Source: an uncultured Lachnospiraceae bacterium (lineage in GTDB: Bacteria > Bacillota > Clostridia > Lachnospirales > Lachnospiraceae). From it: a stretch of DNA of 64,000 nt. Every line of letters begins with the position of its first letter. Position 1 is the first letter of the stretch. The notes beneath the pieces were generated by a model. It was given only the letters and a program-made list of their open reading frames with translations. It ran no database searches and was not told the DNA's origin. The position numbers were made by a program, and so were the translations under genes. This document shows positions 34,963 to 43,800 of this stretch, in pieces. The stretch is taken from contig CANQPM010000005.1 of assembly GCA_947625775.1 (NCBI GenBank), positions 62,001-126,000 of the forward strand. Direction: 5' to 3'.

Positions 34963-36156
34963 GTGAGTGATTTAAAAATTTTCACAGACAATATAGAGGA
35001 GGGCGCGCTGGAGCAGATAAATACTCTGATAAGCCAGCCCGCGTTTGAAAACTGTAAAATCAGAATAATGCCCGATGTTCACTCAGGCACAGGCTGTGTT
35101 ATCGGCTTTACAGCGGACCTCGGCGACAAGATAATTCCAAATATCGTAGGCGTGGATATAGGCTGCGGAATGCTCACGGTCTGCCTTGGCAAAGTCAATA
35201 TAGATATGCAGAGGCTTGACGCGGCAATAAAAAAGCGTGTCCCCAGCGGAAAACGCGTGCATGAGGGCAGGCAGGTCAGATTTCCCGAGCTGCAAAGCCT
35301 TTATTGCTACAGGGAGCTAAAGGACTCAAAACGTCTGGAAAGAAGCATTGGCACGCTCGGCGGCGGCAACCATTTTATAGAGCTTGACACAGACGATGAC
35401 GGCGAAAAATACCTGATTATCCACAGTGGCAGCAGAAACTTAGGCGTTCAGGTGGCAAACCTCTATCAAAAGCTTGCCGTTGAGCTTATGGAGGGCAAAG
35501 GCGATTTATATGAAAAACAGGCAAAGCTGATTGAGGAGTACAAGGCAGCAGGCAGAAAATCCGAAATACAGGCAGCGATAAAGGAGCTGCACAGACTCTT
35601 TAACCCAAATCCGCTCAATATTCCGAGAGAACTCTGCTACCTCATGGGTGAATACAGGGAAAAATACCTGCACGACATGAAAATTTGTCAGGAGTTTGCA
35701 TCATTAAACCGAAAAACAATCGCAGACGCAATACTTGATGAGCTTGGCATCATAGAGCAGAGCCGATTTGAAACAATACATAACTATATAGAATTTGGCT
35801 CAAATATAGTGCGCAAAGGCGCAATTTCCGCAAAAAGCGGCGAAAGGCTTCTGATACCGATAAATATGCGCGACGGCTGCATAATCGGCGAGGGTAAAGG
35901 TAATTCTGACTGGAATATGTCCGCGCCGCACGGGGCAGGGCGCGTTATGAGCAGGACAAAGGCAAAGGAAAGCCTCTCGCTTGATGACTTTGAAAAGTCG
36001 ATGGAGGGCATTTACACCACATCGGTAAGCGAGGCGACAATCGACGAAAGCCCGATGGCGTATAAACCACTTAACGAAATACTCGCAAACATAGGCGACA
36101 CAGTAAGGGTAATCAAGCTGATAAAACCGATATACAATTTTAAGGCTGCTGAGTAA
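34963..36156 (+). CDS. rtcB: RNA-splicing ligase RtcB
   Basis: RtcB joins 2',3'-cyclic phosphate (or 3'-phosphate) ends to 5'-OH ends using GTP and Mn2+, repairing cleaved tRNA and other RNA. The GTG start at 34963 follows GGAGGGAG and gives VSDLKIFTDNIEEGALEQ, which is where the family begins; longer in-frame starts are not conserved. The 397-residue enzyme is complete: MPDVHSGTGCVIGFTADLGD, D65 and C68 in VGVDIGCGM (Mn ligands), LGGGNHFIEL, IHSGSRNLG, ASLNRK, and the guanylated His at about residue 323 in APHGAGRVMSR. It is flanked by two tRNA-like RNAs and followed by a DUF2828 gene, a context resembling Rsr/Y RNA/RtcB operons. Confidence 0.96.
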   Translation: MSDLKIFTDNIEEGALEQINTLISQPAFENCKIRIMPDVHSGTGCVIGFTADLGDKIIPNIVGVDIGCGMLTVCLGKVNIDMQRLDAAIKKRVPSGKRVHEGRQVRFPELQSLYCYRELKDSKRLERSIGTLGGGNHFIELDTDDDGEKYLIIHSGSRNLGVQVANLYQKLAVELMEGKGDLYEKQAKLIEEYKAAGRKSEIQAAIKELHRLFNPNPLNIPRELCYLMGEYREKYLHDMKICQEFASLNRKTIADAILDELGIIEQSRFETIHNYIEFGSNIVRKGAISAKSGERLLIPINMRDGCIIGEGKGNSDWNMSAPHGAGRVMSRTKAKESLSLDDFEKSMEGIYTTSVSEATIDESPMAYKPLNEILANIGDTVRVIKLIKPIYNFKAAE

Positions 36157-36196
36157 ACAGTTAAGTATTAATCAGTGCCATGTCAAGCTTTATTTT

Positions 36197-36274
36197 GGGA
36201 CCTATGCAGCAAATTAAAAGGTTAATTTATCGCCAGAAGCGTAAAGATGCGGTTCAACTCCGCAAGAGGTCCTG
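36197..36274 (+). ncRNA. tRNA-like RNA 2 between rtcB and the DUF2828 gene
   Basis: A tRNA-sized RNA of about 78 bases. Acceptor-like stem GGGACCT (36197-36203) pairs with AGGTCCT (36267-36273; one G-U). The T-arm is canonical: TGCGG / CCGCA (36248-36252, 36260-36264) with loop TTCAACT. Two extra bases (AG) lie between T-arm and acceptor. The D-arm is replaced by an elongated AT hairpin AAATTAA / TTAATTT (36211-36228) with loop AAGG, and the anticodon position by a minimal CGC/GCG hairpin with loop CAGAA. No CCA is encoded. A normal tRNA gene does not look like this; a tRNA mimic or degenerate tRNA does. Confidence 0.65.
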
Positions 36275-36363
36275 TTTTTGCAAATGCCCATAAAACCATA
36301 ATAGACAGTTGCGAACACATTCCACAATTACCTAAAAACCATAATGAGGAAAGGAATGATACC

Positions 36364-37827
36364 ATGAATTTTATAAACATCTTTAAAAAAGAGGCAACAC
36401 ACACATACACAGAAAACGGCGCACAGGCGCTGAACACCACGGGCGATGCCTGTCTTGACTTGTTCAGCACGGCGGGCGCTTTGCGCAACGCTGACGAAAT
36501 CAGGATAAACACGCTATTTGCCGAGGCATACGCCGAAAATCCGCTTTTTGCCACAAAAATCGCATTTTACGCAAGGGACATCAGAGAGGGCTTAGGTGAA
36601 AGATGTGTTTTTCGCACGTTTTTGAGATATATGGCGGACAATCACCCAGAGGCGCTGCGCCAAAACCTCGACCTCGTAGGCGTATATGGCAGATACGATG
36701 ACCTTTATGCGCTGATAGGCACGCGGCTCGAAGACGAGATGTGGTTCGCCATGAAAAAGCAGTTTGAGGAGGATTTGGAAAATCTCGAAAAGGGCAACGC
36801 CATTTCACTCCTTGCAAAATGGATAAAGACCGCCGACGCAAGCGCAAGCAGCACCCGCAGGCTTGGCATTTTAACCGCGCAAAAGCTCGGCTACAGCGTC
36901 TATGACTTCAAAAGAATCGTGCGCAGAATGAGAAAACAGATAAACGTAGTCGAATGTCTAATGTCGGCGGGACGCTGGGACGAAATAAAGTATTCGGAAG
37001 TTCCAAGCCGCGCGATGATGATTTACAGAAAAGCATTTGTGCGCCACGACGCGCAGCGCTTCAACACGTTTATAAACAGGGCGGCAGCAGGCGAGGAGAA
37101 GATTAATTCCGCTGCGCTCTATCCATATGATATTGTACATAAAATATGCATGGGCGAAAGCTCAGACGTGCTTGAGGCGCAGTGGCGCCAGCTCCCAAAT
37201 TACATTGGGCAGGACATAAATGCCATAGTGATGGCTGACGTATCGGGCTCAATGACAGCATGTGGCGGCATACCGCTGTCAACCTCCATAGGGCTTGCCA
37301 TATATTTTGCGGAAAGAAACACAGGCGCGTACCACAACCTGTTTATGACCTTCAGCGCCGATCCGCAGATAGTAGAGCTAAAAGGCGAGACGCTGCAGCA
37401 GAAGATATTACAGGTGCAGAAGTCCAATTGGGGAATGAGCACAAACCTTCGGGCGGCATTTGACAAGATTTTGCAGATAGCCTGCAAAAGCCATGCTTCA
37501 CAGGACGAAATGCCAAAGTCAATAATAGTTATCTCGGATATGGAAATAGACAGCTGCGACGCCCACAAAGGCGAGTGGACATTTTACGACAAGATGGCAA
37601 AAAGATACCGCGCTTACGGTTACGAAATCCCGAACATAGTATTTTGGAACGTAAACAGCCGCCACAACATATTCCACGCCGACAAAAACCGCCGCGGCGT
37701 ACAGCTCTGCAGCGGTCAGTCAGCTACGGTATTTAAGCAGCTCATATCCTGTGTAGGCAGCACCCCCACAGAAATGATGCAGCATGTAATCAACTCAGAG
37801 CGGTATGAGTGCATCAAAGTAGGATAG
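36364..37827 (+). CDS. DUF2828 protein: TROVE-like helical repeats plus vWA domain (Ro60-like)
   Basis: A 487-residue protein starting MNFINIFKKEATHTYTENG behind GAGGAAAGGA; upstream in-frame codons are discounted because they fall in the tRNA-like RNA region. The N-terminal ~270 residues are helical repeats with FYARDIREGLGERCVFRTFL, the DUF2828 equivalent of the TROVE-module signature. A von Willebrand A domain follows with an intact MIDAS motif MADVSGSM (D292, S294, S296) and VISDMEIDSC. Ro60/Rsr proteins bind Y RNAs and misfolded RNA with the same two-module plan. Here the protein follows rtcB and a tRNA-like RNA, suggesting an RNP partner. DUF2828 itself has no established function. Confidence 0.85.
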   Translation: MNFINIFKKEATHTYTENGAQALNTTGDACLDLFSTAGALRNADEIRINTLFAEAYAENPLFATKIAFYARDIREGLGERCVFRTFLRYMADNHPEALRQNLDLVGVYGRYDDLYALIGTRLEDEMWFAMKKQFEEDLENLEKGNAISLLAKWIKTADASASSTRRLGILTAQKLGYSVYDFKRIVRRMRKQINVVECLMSAGRWDEIKYSEVPSRAMMIYRKAFVRHDAQRFNTFINRAAAGEEKINSAALYPYDIVHKICMGESSDVLEAQWRQLPNYIGQDINAIVMADVSGSMTACGGIPLSTSIGLAIYFAERNTGAYHNLFMTFSADPQIVELKGETLQQKILQVQKSNWGMSTNLRAAFDKILQIACKSHASQDEMPKSIIVISDMEIDSCDAHKGEWTFYDKMAKRYRAYGYEIPNIVFWNVNSRHNIFHADKNRRGVQLCSGQSATVFKQLISCVGSTPTEMMQHVINSERYECIKVG

Positions 37828-37842
37828 TGTGAACGCAAAAAT

Positions 37843-37883
37843 AAAATCCGCCAACAGCGGATATACACTGTCGGCGGATTTTT
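37843..37883. terminator. Bidirectional terminator between DUF2828 and thiW
   Basis: Stem AAAATCCGCCAACAG / CTGTCGGCGGATTTT with one mismatch and a 10-base loop, T-run on both strands. It closes the RNA-repair locus (plus) and thiW (minus). Confidence 0.88.
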
Positions 37884-37885
37884 GT

Positions 37886-38392
37886 TTACTCATTCAGATA
37901 ATTAAAAACTCCCGTTTTTCTAAGCGGCTTTATCAAAAACGCCGATATAACCGCGCCGCATGCGGTAGAAATAAGAAACGGCACAATATAAGCATAAAAA
38001 GCTATATCCCCCGCACTCTGCCCCATAAGGAAAATCGCCACAGGGTAAGCGCACAGCCCGCCAAGCACAGCCGTGCCGAATACCTCGCCCAAAAGCGTGA
38101 GCGCGATATTCTTAGTCCTCCAGAAAACAATCCCGCACAGCAAAGCGCCAAACATGCTGCCCGGAAACGCCATAAGGCTTCCAAGCCCGAAAAGATTGCG
38201 CAGCAGGCTTGCGATAAACGCCACAGCCACGCCGTACCAAGGACCTAGCGCCACAGCGCACAGAATGTTAATCATATGCTGCACAGGCGCGCACTTGCTC
38301 CCAAATACAGGAAACGAAATCAGGCTTCCCGCCACGGCGACAGCGCACAAAATTCCAGAAACACACAGTTTTTTAGTATTCACTTTTTTCAT
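37886..38392 (-). CDS. thiW: ECF transporter S component ThiW (predicted thiazole/thiamine precursor uptake)
   Basis: A 168-residue membrane protein with about five hydrophobic segments. Conserved ThiW-type stretches are FPVFGSKCAPVQHMINIL, LGPWYGVAVAFIASLLRNLFG and FPGSMFGALLCGIVF. ThiW proteins are S components that use the shared EcfAAT module, which is not encoded here. The family is normally under TPP riboswitch control and near thiM/thiE genes; neither is seen. Start behind AAGAGGAGAGAG. The upstream 180 bases form an unusual structured leader whose cryptic reading frame overlaps the thiW start codon. Confidence 0.88.
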   Translation of the reverse strand: MKKVNTKKLCVSGILCAVAVAGSLISFPVFGSKCAPVQHMINILCAVALGPWYGVAVAFIASLLRNLFGLGSLMAFPGSMFGALLCGIVFWRTKNIALTLLGEVFGTAVLGGLCAYPVAIFLMGQSAGDIAFYAYIVPFLISTACGAVISAFLIKPLRKTGVFNYLNE

Positions 38393-38568
38393 TTTTCTCT
38401 CTCCTCTTGAAATAAATTGAGAACGGCGGTAACAGCGGCGTCCTCTTGAATAAAGGTCGGTCGAAGCTCAATTGCTTCCTCTCACGCCGAAACACGGCTT
38501 CCCATCGCTGCTGTCTACAAGACACAGGGCGCTCCCCCTCTGCCCGCCCGAAACATCGGGATTGCCAT
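38389..38568 (-). other. Structured thiW leader with a stop-interrupted cryptic frame
   Basis: From an ATG at 38568 behind AAGGAAGTGAG a frame of 60 codons runs to a TGA overlapping the thiW ATG, interrupted by TAG (codon 18) and TGA (codon 29). It reads MAIPMFRAGRGGAPCVL, TAAMGSRVSA, then EEAIELRPTFIQEDAA and on. The same DNA is dense in hairpins on the minus strand: CCCGA/TCGGG, GGGCG/CGCCC, TGTCT/AGACA, GCCG/CGGC, GAAGC/GCTTC. It lacks the conserved TPP blocks CTGAGA and the GAACCTGA-type segment, and no cobalamin box is evident. I read it as a decayed small gene or, more likely, a structured RNA leader. Confidence 0.5.
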
Positions 38569-38712
38569 TCTCACTTCCTTTCCAAAAAGAGTCTATGAAT
38601 ATTCTTCTGCTAAATCATAGCACGGATTGATGGAAAAGTCTACAGGTTTTGATTTTCAGATTTATTTTTATTGTAATAAGCCAGATTTTATTGGGAAATT
38701 CCATAAACAAAC

Positions 38713-38754
38713 CGTGCGATTTGCATTGACAAAATCGTACAATATAGGCATAAT
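38713..38754 (+). promoter_or_regulatory. Promoter and operator of the toxin-antitoxin operon
   Basis: TTGACA (38726-38731), 17 bases, CATAAT (38749-38754). The inverted repeat GTGCGATTT / AAATCGTAC (8 of 9 pairs; 38714-38739 region) straddles the -35 box, as expected for autorepression by the antitoxin. Confidence 0.65.
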
Positions 38755-38788
38755 AAAAGTGAAATCAATCAATGAGGAGGTTTTCGAT

Positions 38789-39004
38789 ATGTCCATAACC
38801 GCAACGGAATTAAAAACAAATCTCAGCAAGTATCTGCTGCTTTCTGCCACGGAGGATATATATATCACGCGCAACGGAAAGGTAATCTCTAAACTGACGA
38901 ATCCATTCCAAGAGCGCGTAGATATAGCAAAATCCCTGTTTGGAATCCTTCCCAATGATGCGTCGCTTGAAAAGGCAAAAAAAGAAAGGGCGGATAAAAT
39001 ATGA
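38789..39004 (+). CDS. Phd/YefM-type antitoxin
   Basis: A 71-residue protein starting MSITATELKTNLSKYLLL behind GAGGAGG; a longer frame upstream is not used. The N-terminal part is the Phd/YefM DNA-binding and dimerisation fold (ATELKTNLSKY, EDIYITRNGKVISKL). The C-terminal tail should wrap the toxin. Its stop overlaps the toxin start by 4 bases (ATGA), and an inverted repeat lies on the promoter, both typical of autoregulated TA operons. Confidence 0.88.
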   Translation: MSITATELKTNLSKYLLLSATEDIYITRNGKVISKLTNPFQERVDIAKSLFGILPNDASLEKAKKERADKI

Positions 39005-39429
39005 GAGCCTTGATTGATACCTGCATCATCATTGATGCCCTCCAAAGTCGCGAACCCTTCTGCAATAGCGCGCAGGCAATATTTATTTCAGCCGCAAACA
39101 ATCAATTTATAGGCTGTATCACGGCAAAATCAGCGACGGACATCTATTATTTAATGCATCACCATACACATGACGATAAAGCGTCAAGAGACGTGCTGTC
39201 AAAGCTTTTTGCGATTTTTGATGTTCTGGACACGGCTGGAATGGATTGCCGCCGTGCGATTCCTTCAGCAATTTCCGATTATGAAGATGCCGTCATGGTG
39301 GAAACCGCCGTTCGGGCAGAAGTGGACTGTATCGTCACGCGAAATCAATGTGACTATAAAAAGTCCGAGATTCCCGTTTATACATCGGAAGAATTTGTTA
39401 AAAAACTGGAGACATTCAACAAAGAATGA
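39001..39429 (+). CDS. PIN-domain toxin (VapC-like ribonuclease)
   Basis: A 142-residue PIN domain of the PIN_3 type. Acidic active-site residues are visible: D6 in LIDTCIIIDAL, the glutamate/aspartate pair in AISDYEDAVMVETA (D and E near residue 95), and the aspartate in CIVTRNQCDYKKS. VapC-type PIN toxins cleave tRNA or rRNA. It is translationally coupled to the Phd-type antitoxin, a mixed phd-vapC arrangement that is common. It may be relevant that an RNA-repair locus lies 1.5 kb away, but no link is shown. Confidence 0.9.
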   Translation: MRALIDTCIIIDALQSREPFCNSAQAIFISAANNQFIGCITAKSATDIYYLMHHHTHDDKASRDVLSKLFAIFDVLDTAGMDCRRAIPSAISDYEDAVMVETAVRAEVDCIVTRNQCDYKKSEIPVYTSEEFVKKLETFNKE

Positions 39430-39453
39430 TAGAAAGCAAATAGAAAGTAAAAT

Positions 39454-39515
39454 AAAAAAAGGGGCTATCGCTTTATAGAATGAGAATTCAAAAGGTATTG
39501 CGCAGCTCCTTTTTT
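39454..39515 (+). terminator. Possible terminator after the TA operon
   Basis: AAAAAAGG.GCT and AGCTCCTTTTTT can pair over about 11 positions, but the loop is long (about 38 bases). Weak candidate. Confidence 0.35.
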
Positions 39516-39702
39516 GCGGCAAAATAATAAGCGGTTGCGGAAATCCCAAATCAAAAATCAAATCCAGCACAAATAAACATATTTCAACAGCATTTCTCTT
39601 GAAATTTCCCACAAATATAATTATAATACCACTATATTCATGAAAGCCCCGCCTTTCCAGTCTAAAAAGGCAAAGACAATATGTAAAAAAGGAGCATACA
39701 AG

Positions 39703-40557
39703 ATGCCGACTCTCGGAAATCCCACAGGTACGATTTATATATTAAAAAAATACAACTTCCAGTTCCAAAAAAAGTACGGGCAGAATTTTCTCATAGACTC
39801 GAATATCCTTGAAAATATCATAAGCGCGGCGCAGATAACAAAAGACGATTTCGTGCTAGAAATAGGTCCAGGGATAGGCACTATGACGCAGTACCTCTGT
39901 GAAAATGCACGTGAGGTCATCGCCGTGGAAATAGACAAAAAGCTGATGCCGATTTTGGAGGACACGCTTTCCGCATATAATAATGTGGCTGTCATAAACG
40001 CGGACATTTTAAAGCTGGACATAAACAGGATAGTAGACGAAAAAAACGGCGGCAGACCGATAAAGGTAGTCGCAAACTTACCTTATTATATTACCACGCC
40101 GATTATCATGGGGCTTTTTGAAAAGCACGTGCCACTTGAAAGCATCACGATAATGGTGCAGAAGGAGGTCGCGGAGCGTATGCAGTCAAAGCCAGGGACA
40201 AAGGATTATGGGGCGCTCTCGCTTGCAGTCCAGTATTACTCCGCGCCGCAGGTTATGTTTACAGTGCCCGCAGGCTGCTTTATGCCGCGCCCGAATGTTG
40301 ACAGTGCTGTCATAAAATTGATATACCACAGCAAGCCGCCTGTTGACGTAAATGATGAGGGGCTGATGTTCGAGCTTATAAGGGCGTCATTTAACCAGAG
40401 GAGAAAAACGCTTGTAAACAGCCTCAGCAATGCCACGGATTTAGGGCTTACAAAGGACAAGGTGTTGTCCGCGCTTGAAAAGCTGCAACTTGCGGCTACG
40501 GTCAGGGGAGAGGCGCTGACGCTTGAGCAGTTTGCGCGGCTGTCGAATATGCTTTAG
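39703..40557 (+). CDS. rsmA: 16S rRNA (adenine1518/1519-N6)-dimethyltransferase RsmA (KsgA)
   Basis: Dimethylates two adjacent adenines in helix 45 of 16S rRNA late in 30S assembly. The 284-residue protein starts MPTLGNPTGTIYILKKYNF behind AAGGAG; the longer in-frame start has no ribosome site. Motifs: KKYGQNFLID, SAM-binding LEIGPGIGTMTQYL, NADILKLD, catalytic NLPYYITTPII, and the C-terminal FMPRPNVDSAVI and FNQRRKTLVNSL. Complete and of usual length. Transcribed alone or with the next large gene after about 300 bases. Confidence 0.97.
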   Translation: MPTLGNPTGTIYILKKYNFQFQKKYGQNFLIDSNILENIISAAQITKDDFVLEIGPGIGTMTQYLCENAREVIAVEIDKKLMPILEDTLSAYNNVAVINADILKLDINRIVDEKNGGRPIKVVANLPYYITTPIIMGLFEKHVPLESITIMVQKEVAERMQSKPGTKDYGALSLAVQYYSAPQVMFTVPAGCFMPRPNVDSAVIKLIYHSKPPVDVNDEGLMFELIRASFNQRRKTLVNSLSNATDLGLTKDKVLSALEKLQLAATVRGEALTLEQFARLSNML

Positions 40558-40683
40558 GCATTAAAACCAAAGATTTAGTATATAAGTCGTCAAAAAAACA
40601 CAAAATATACGAATTTGAACGGCTATCAGCATTGACATCAAAATTTCTGTATGATAAACTGTCGGTGGAGACAAAACATTAAG

Positions 40684-40720
40684 AAACTCTAAGGCGGCAA
40701 AAGACGCCGCCTAAGAGTTT
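40684..40720 (+). repeat. Hairpin repeat, copy 1 (terminator-like)
   Basis: AAACTCT and AGGCGGC (40684-40698) pair with GCCGCCT and AGAGTTT (40706-40720) around loop AAAAGAC, 14 bp with one internal A-A mismatch. It could act as an attenuator between the promoter at 40632 and the gene at 40862, although no T-run follows directly. Confidence 0.6.
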
Positions 40721-40777
40721 CTAAATGTTTAAGAAAAACGCATAGGGCAGCGTTTTTCCAAGGTTGAATAAACCGTG

Positions 40778-40814
40778 AGGCGGCAAAAGACGCTGCCTAA
40801 GAGTTTTTAAATGT
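40778..40814 (+). repeat. Hairpin repeat, copy 2
   Basis: AGGCGGCAAAAGACGCTGCCT repeats the core of copy 1 with one change that keeps a G-U pair; it is again followed by AAGAGTTTTTAAATGT. The left outer arm of copy 1 is absent, so the copy is a shorter 7-bp hairpin followed by TTTTT. Confidence 0.55.
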
Positions 40815-40861
40815 CAACATTTTTTATATATAAGGGACAGTATTTACAGAGGTGAGGGTGC

Positions 40862-43800
40862 TTGGATAAGTACGAGTATAAGGTTCGTTCAGAGGAGATC
40901 GGCAATTTAATCAGCGAGGAGAGATATGCGGAGGCGGCGGACATAGCGGATAAGATTGACTGGAGGAGAGTCAAGAATATTACTATGCTTTTGAAGATTG
41001 CGGCGCTGTACAGGGTGAACAGGCGCAATGAGGATGCCAGAGCGGTGCTTTTGCTCGCTTATGGGCGTTATCCAACAAACCGCTCCGTAATTTATTCGCT
41101 GTGCGAGGTATCTATTGAGCTTGATGATGTGGTGGCGGCGGTTGAGTATTACAAGGCGTTTGTGAAGATTGCGCCGAGGGACAATGGCGTGTTTACCCTG
41201 CGTTACCGTATTCTTGAAGCGCAGGAGGCAAGCATTGAGGAGCGCATCGAGCTTTTGGAGGAGTTAAAGAAAAGAGATTACCAGGAGGAGTGGGCGTATG
41301 AGCTCGCTTACCTGTATCATAGGGCTGGTTTTGCCACAAAGTGTGTGGAGGAATGTGACGACATTATTCTGTTTTCTGGCGACGGCGCATATGTTATGAA
41401 GGCAATGGAGCTGAAAATGCTTCACACGCCGCTGACGGAGGTTCAGAAGGCAAAGTATGAGATTATGGCGGCAAATGCCGACAGAAATTACAGCAGCGAA
41501 GAATACAATAAGAATAATGACAGCAATGAGCAGCAGAATTACACAGAAGAATATTATGGCGCAGGCTATGGCGAGTCGTATTCTGAAACAGGCTACGACG
41601 GTAAGCAGAACTATGCTGACGCAGGCTATGGCAATCAGCAGAATTATGACGAAACAGGCTATGACAATCAGCAGAACTACGCCGACGCAGGCTATGATAA
41701 TCAGCAGGGCTACGCTGACGCAGGTTATGACAATCAGCAAGGTTACGCTGACGCAGGTTATGACAACCAGCAGAACTACGCCGATGCAGGTTATGACAAT
41801 CAGCAGGGCTACGCTGACGCAGGTTATGACAATCAGCAAGGTTACGCTGACGCAGGCTATGACACCCAGCAGGACTACGCTGCCCAGCAAGGTTATGCAA
41901 ATGAAGGTTATCCAGAGGATTACGGCTATAGCAATGATACATACAGCGAAAACGCATATATTAATGAAAACTATGCCAGCGAAAATTACACGGATAATGC
42001 CTATTCAAACGACGGCTATGCAGATGAAAATTATGCAGGCGAAGGCAGCGAAAATAATGGCTATTCAAACAACGGTTATTCATCAAACAATGGCGCTGCA
42101 GATGAAGACTACACGGATAAATTTTATGTTGAGCAGTTTTACAATACTGACGGTTATCCGATTCCTGCGCCCGAAGAAACGCAGAACCATAATACCAATG
42201 CTTCGGCGGCAGTGGATATGAGCCAGTATAATACGATAAATTTACAAAAGGTAGTTGCCGAAAGCATGAAGGAGCTTTTCCCTGATGATGACGAGGACGT
42301 ATTTTCAGAGGAAAATATCGACTTAGAGCCCGAAAAAAGCTTTGAGACAAGGACATATATTTCCCCCAAAGAGCGCCTTGAAATCATACGCAAGGAGGAA
42401 AAGGAAAAGCAGACTCACGAGGAAGAGACCAGTGAGCCCCCGAAGCCGTCATATACGGAGGGCAGGGTAGCGGCTATGGTAAGCGGCATTTCGGAGGAGA
42501 GCCCCAAGCCAAACACGGGAGCCATTAAAAAGGTGCTTGTGCCAGGGGAAGACGCGCGCGTTATTAAAGAGGACACGGACATAAACACGATTCGCGATAC
42601 CACAGAGCAGTCCGTAAACGCCGAGCAGAACCGCATACAGAAAAATGCCGAAAACGTTTATCTTGAGCAGAATGCGCCCAGTACATCAGGAGATGCGGCA
42701 CAGGAGCAGTTTAAGCCGATGACGGGGCAGATGAATCTGAATGACGTGCTTGCCGAGTGGGAGCAGATAAAGCAGGAAAGCGCGCAAAAGCACCAGGACG
42801 CAATCAAAAAACAGGTTATGCACCAGACAGGCAAAATTATTGCAAACTTTAATGATTCTGTCAAAAATGATATGATAGATGAATTTGAGGGAAAGGCAGA
42901 GGAGGAGGAAAAGCCACCCACAAGGCTTGAACAGCTCGTGGCGGAAGAACTCGGAGGCAATACGGAGGAAATGCCAAAAGAGCAGCTTTCAAAAGCGCTC
43001 GTTGAAATAGAGGAGATTGGCGGCGATGATGAACGCGCCACGGAGGAAACAGAGGCGGAATACACGGGCGGAGTGAATGAGGACACTCAAGAGATAGAAT
43101 ACAAAAATGAGGAATATCCCAGCGCGTCTGACAGTGAGCCTGCGAATGATGAAGATGTCTACAGCGGGAAATATTCTGATGCCGCGCAGGAGGAAACTTA
43201 TACGGAGGAAGGGTATGCCAGCGAATACTCCGACAACTCTGACAATGAAGGATATGCCGATAACGAAGGTTATCCAGACGGCGAAGGATATGCTGATGAC
43301 GAAGGCTATTCAAACAGTGAAGGATATACCGACGACGAGGGCTATTCAGACGATGAAAAATATGGTGATGACGAAGGCTATCCAGACAGTGAAAAATATG
43401 CCGCTGACGAAGACTATCCAGCCAGTGAAGAATACGCCACAGCAGAAGGCTACGCTGATGATGCGGAATATGCCGAAAATGATGATTTGAGCGGCTTTTC
43501 AGATGATGAAGCCTCTCCGATAAACGAAGATTATTTGGAGAATGAGGGCTATTCAGAAGAAGGCTATTCAGAAGAATATTTGACGGACAAACACCAAAAA
43601 AACCGAAGGCCAGCCAAGCCATCAGACAGACAGCTTGATCCCGACGACGAGGAAAGCATAGCCGAGATGGCTAAGGAAGACGCGATGAAGACGCAGGAGA
43701 TCAAGATGAACACCGCGGAGCTTAGCTCGCTTTCCGACAAAATCCTTGCCACTACGAGAAAAGAGGCAAACGGCGCAAAGCCCGAGGAAATACGTGATTT

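Larger units (their letters stand above)
40558..40861 (+). other. Intergenic region with promoter and two related hairpins
   Basis: Holds TTGACA (40632-40637), 17 bases, TAAACT (40655-40660), a plausible promoter for the downstream gene, then the hairpin repeats listed separately. The block AGGCGGCAAAAGACGC.GCCT occurs at 40692 and again at 40778 and is followed both times by AAGAGTTT.TAAATG. Confidence 0.55.

Noticed and set aside
36197-36274. Ordinary tRNA gene
   Set aside because: D- and anticodon-arm geometry is wrong, two extra bases separate the T-arm from the acceptor, and no usable anticodon loop of seven bases exists.
38389-38640. TPP or cobalamin riboswitch before thiW
   Set aside because: The conserved blocks of neither aptamer are present on the minus strand; only generic GC hairpins and a short GGGAAGCC similarity.
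41591-41887. CRISPR-like array of 33-bp repeats
   Set aside because: The repeats are contiguous without spacers, in frame, and encode an 11-residue unit inside a long open frame; no cas genes are present.
41264-41890. Long minus-strand open frame opposite the repeats
   Set aside because: It is the antisense shadow of the repeat-encoding gene, has low-complexity V/I/L content and no ribosome site.
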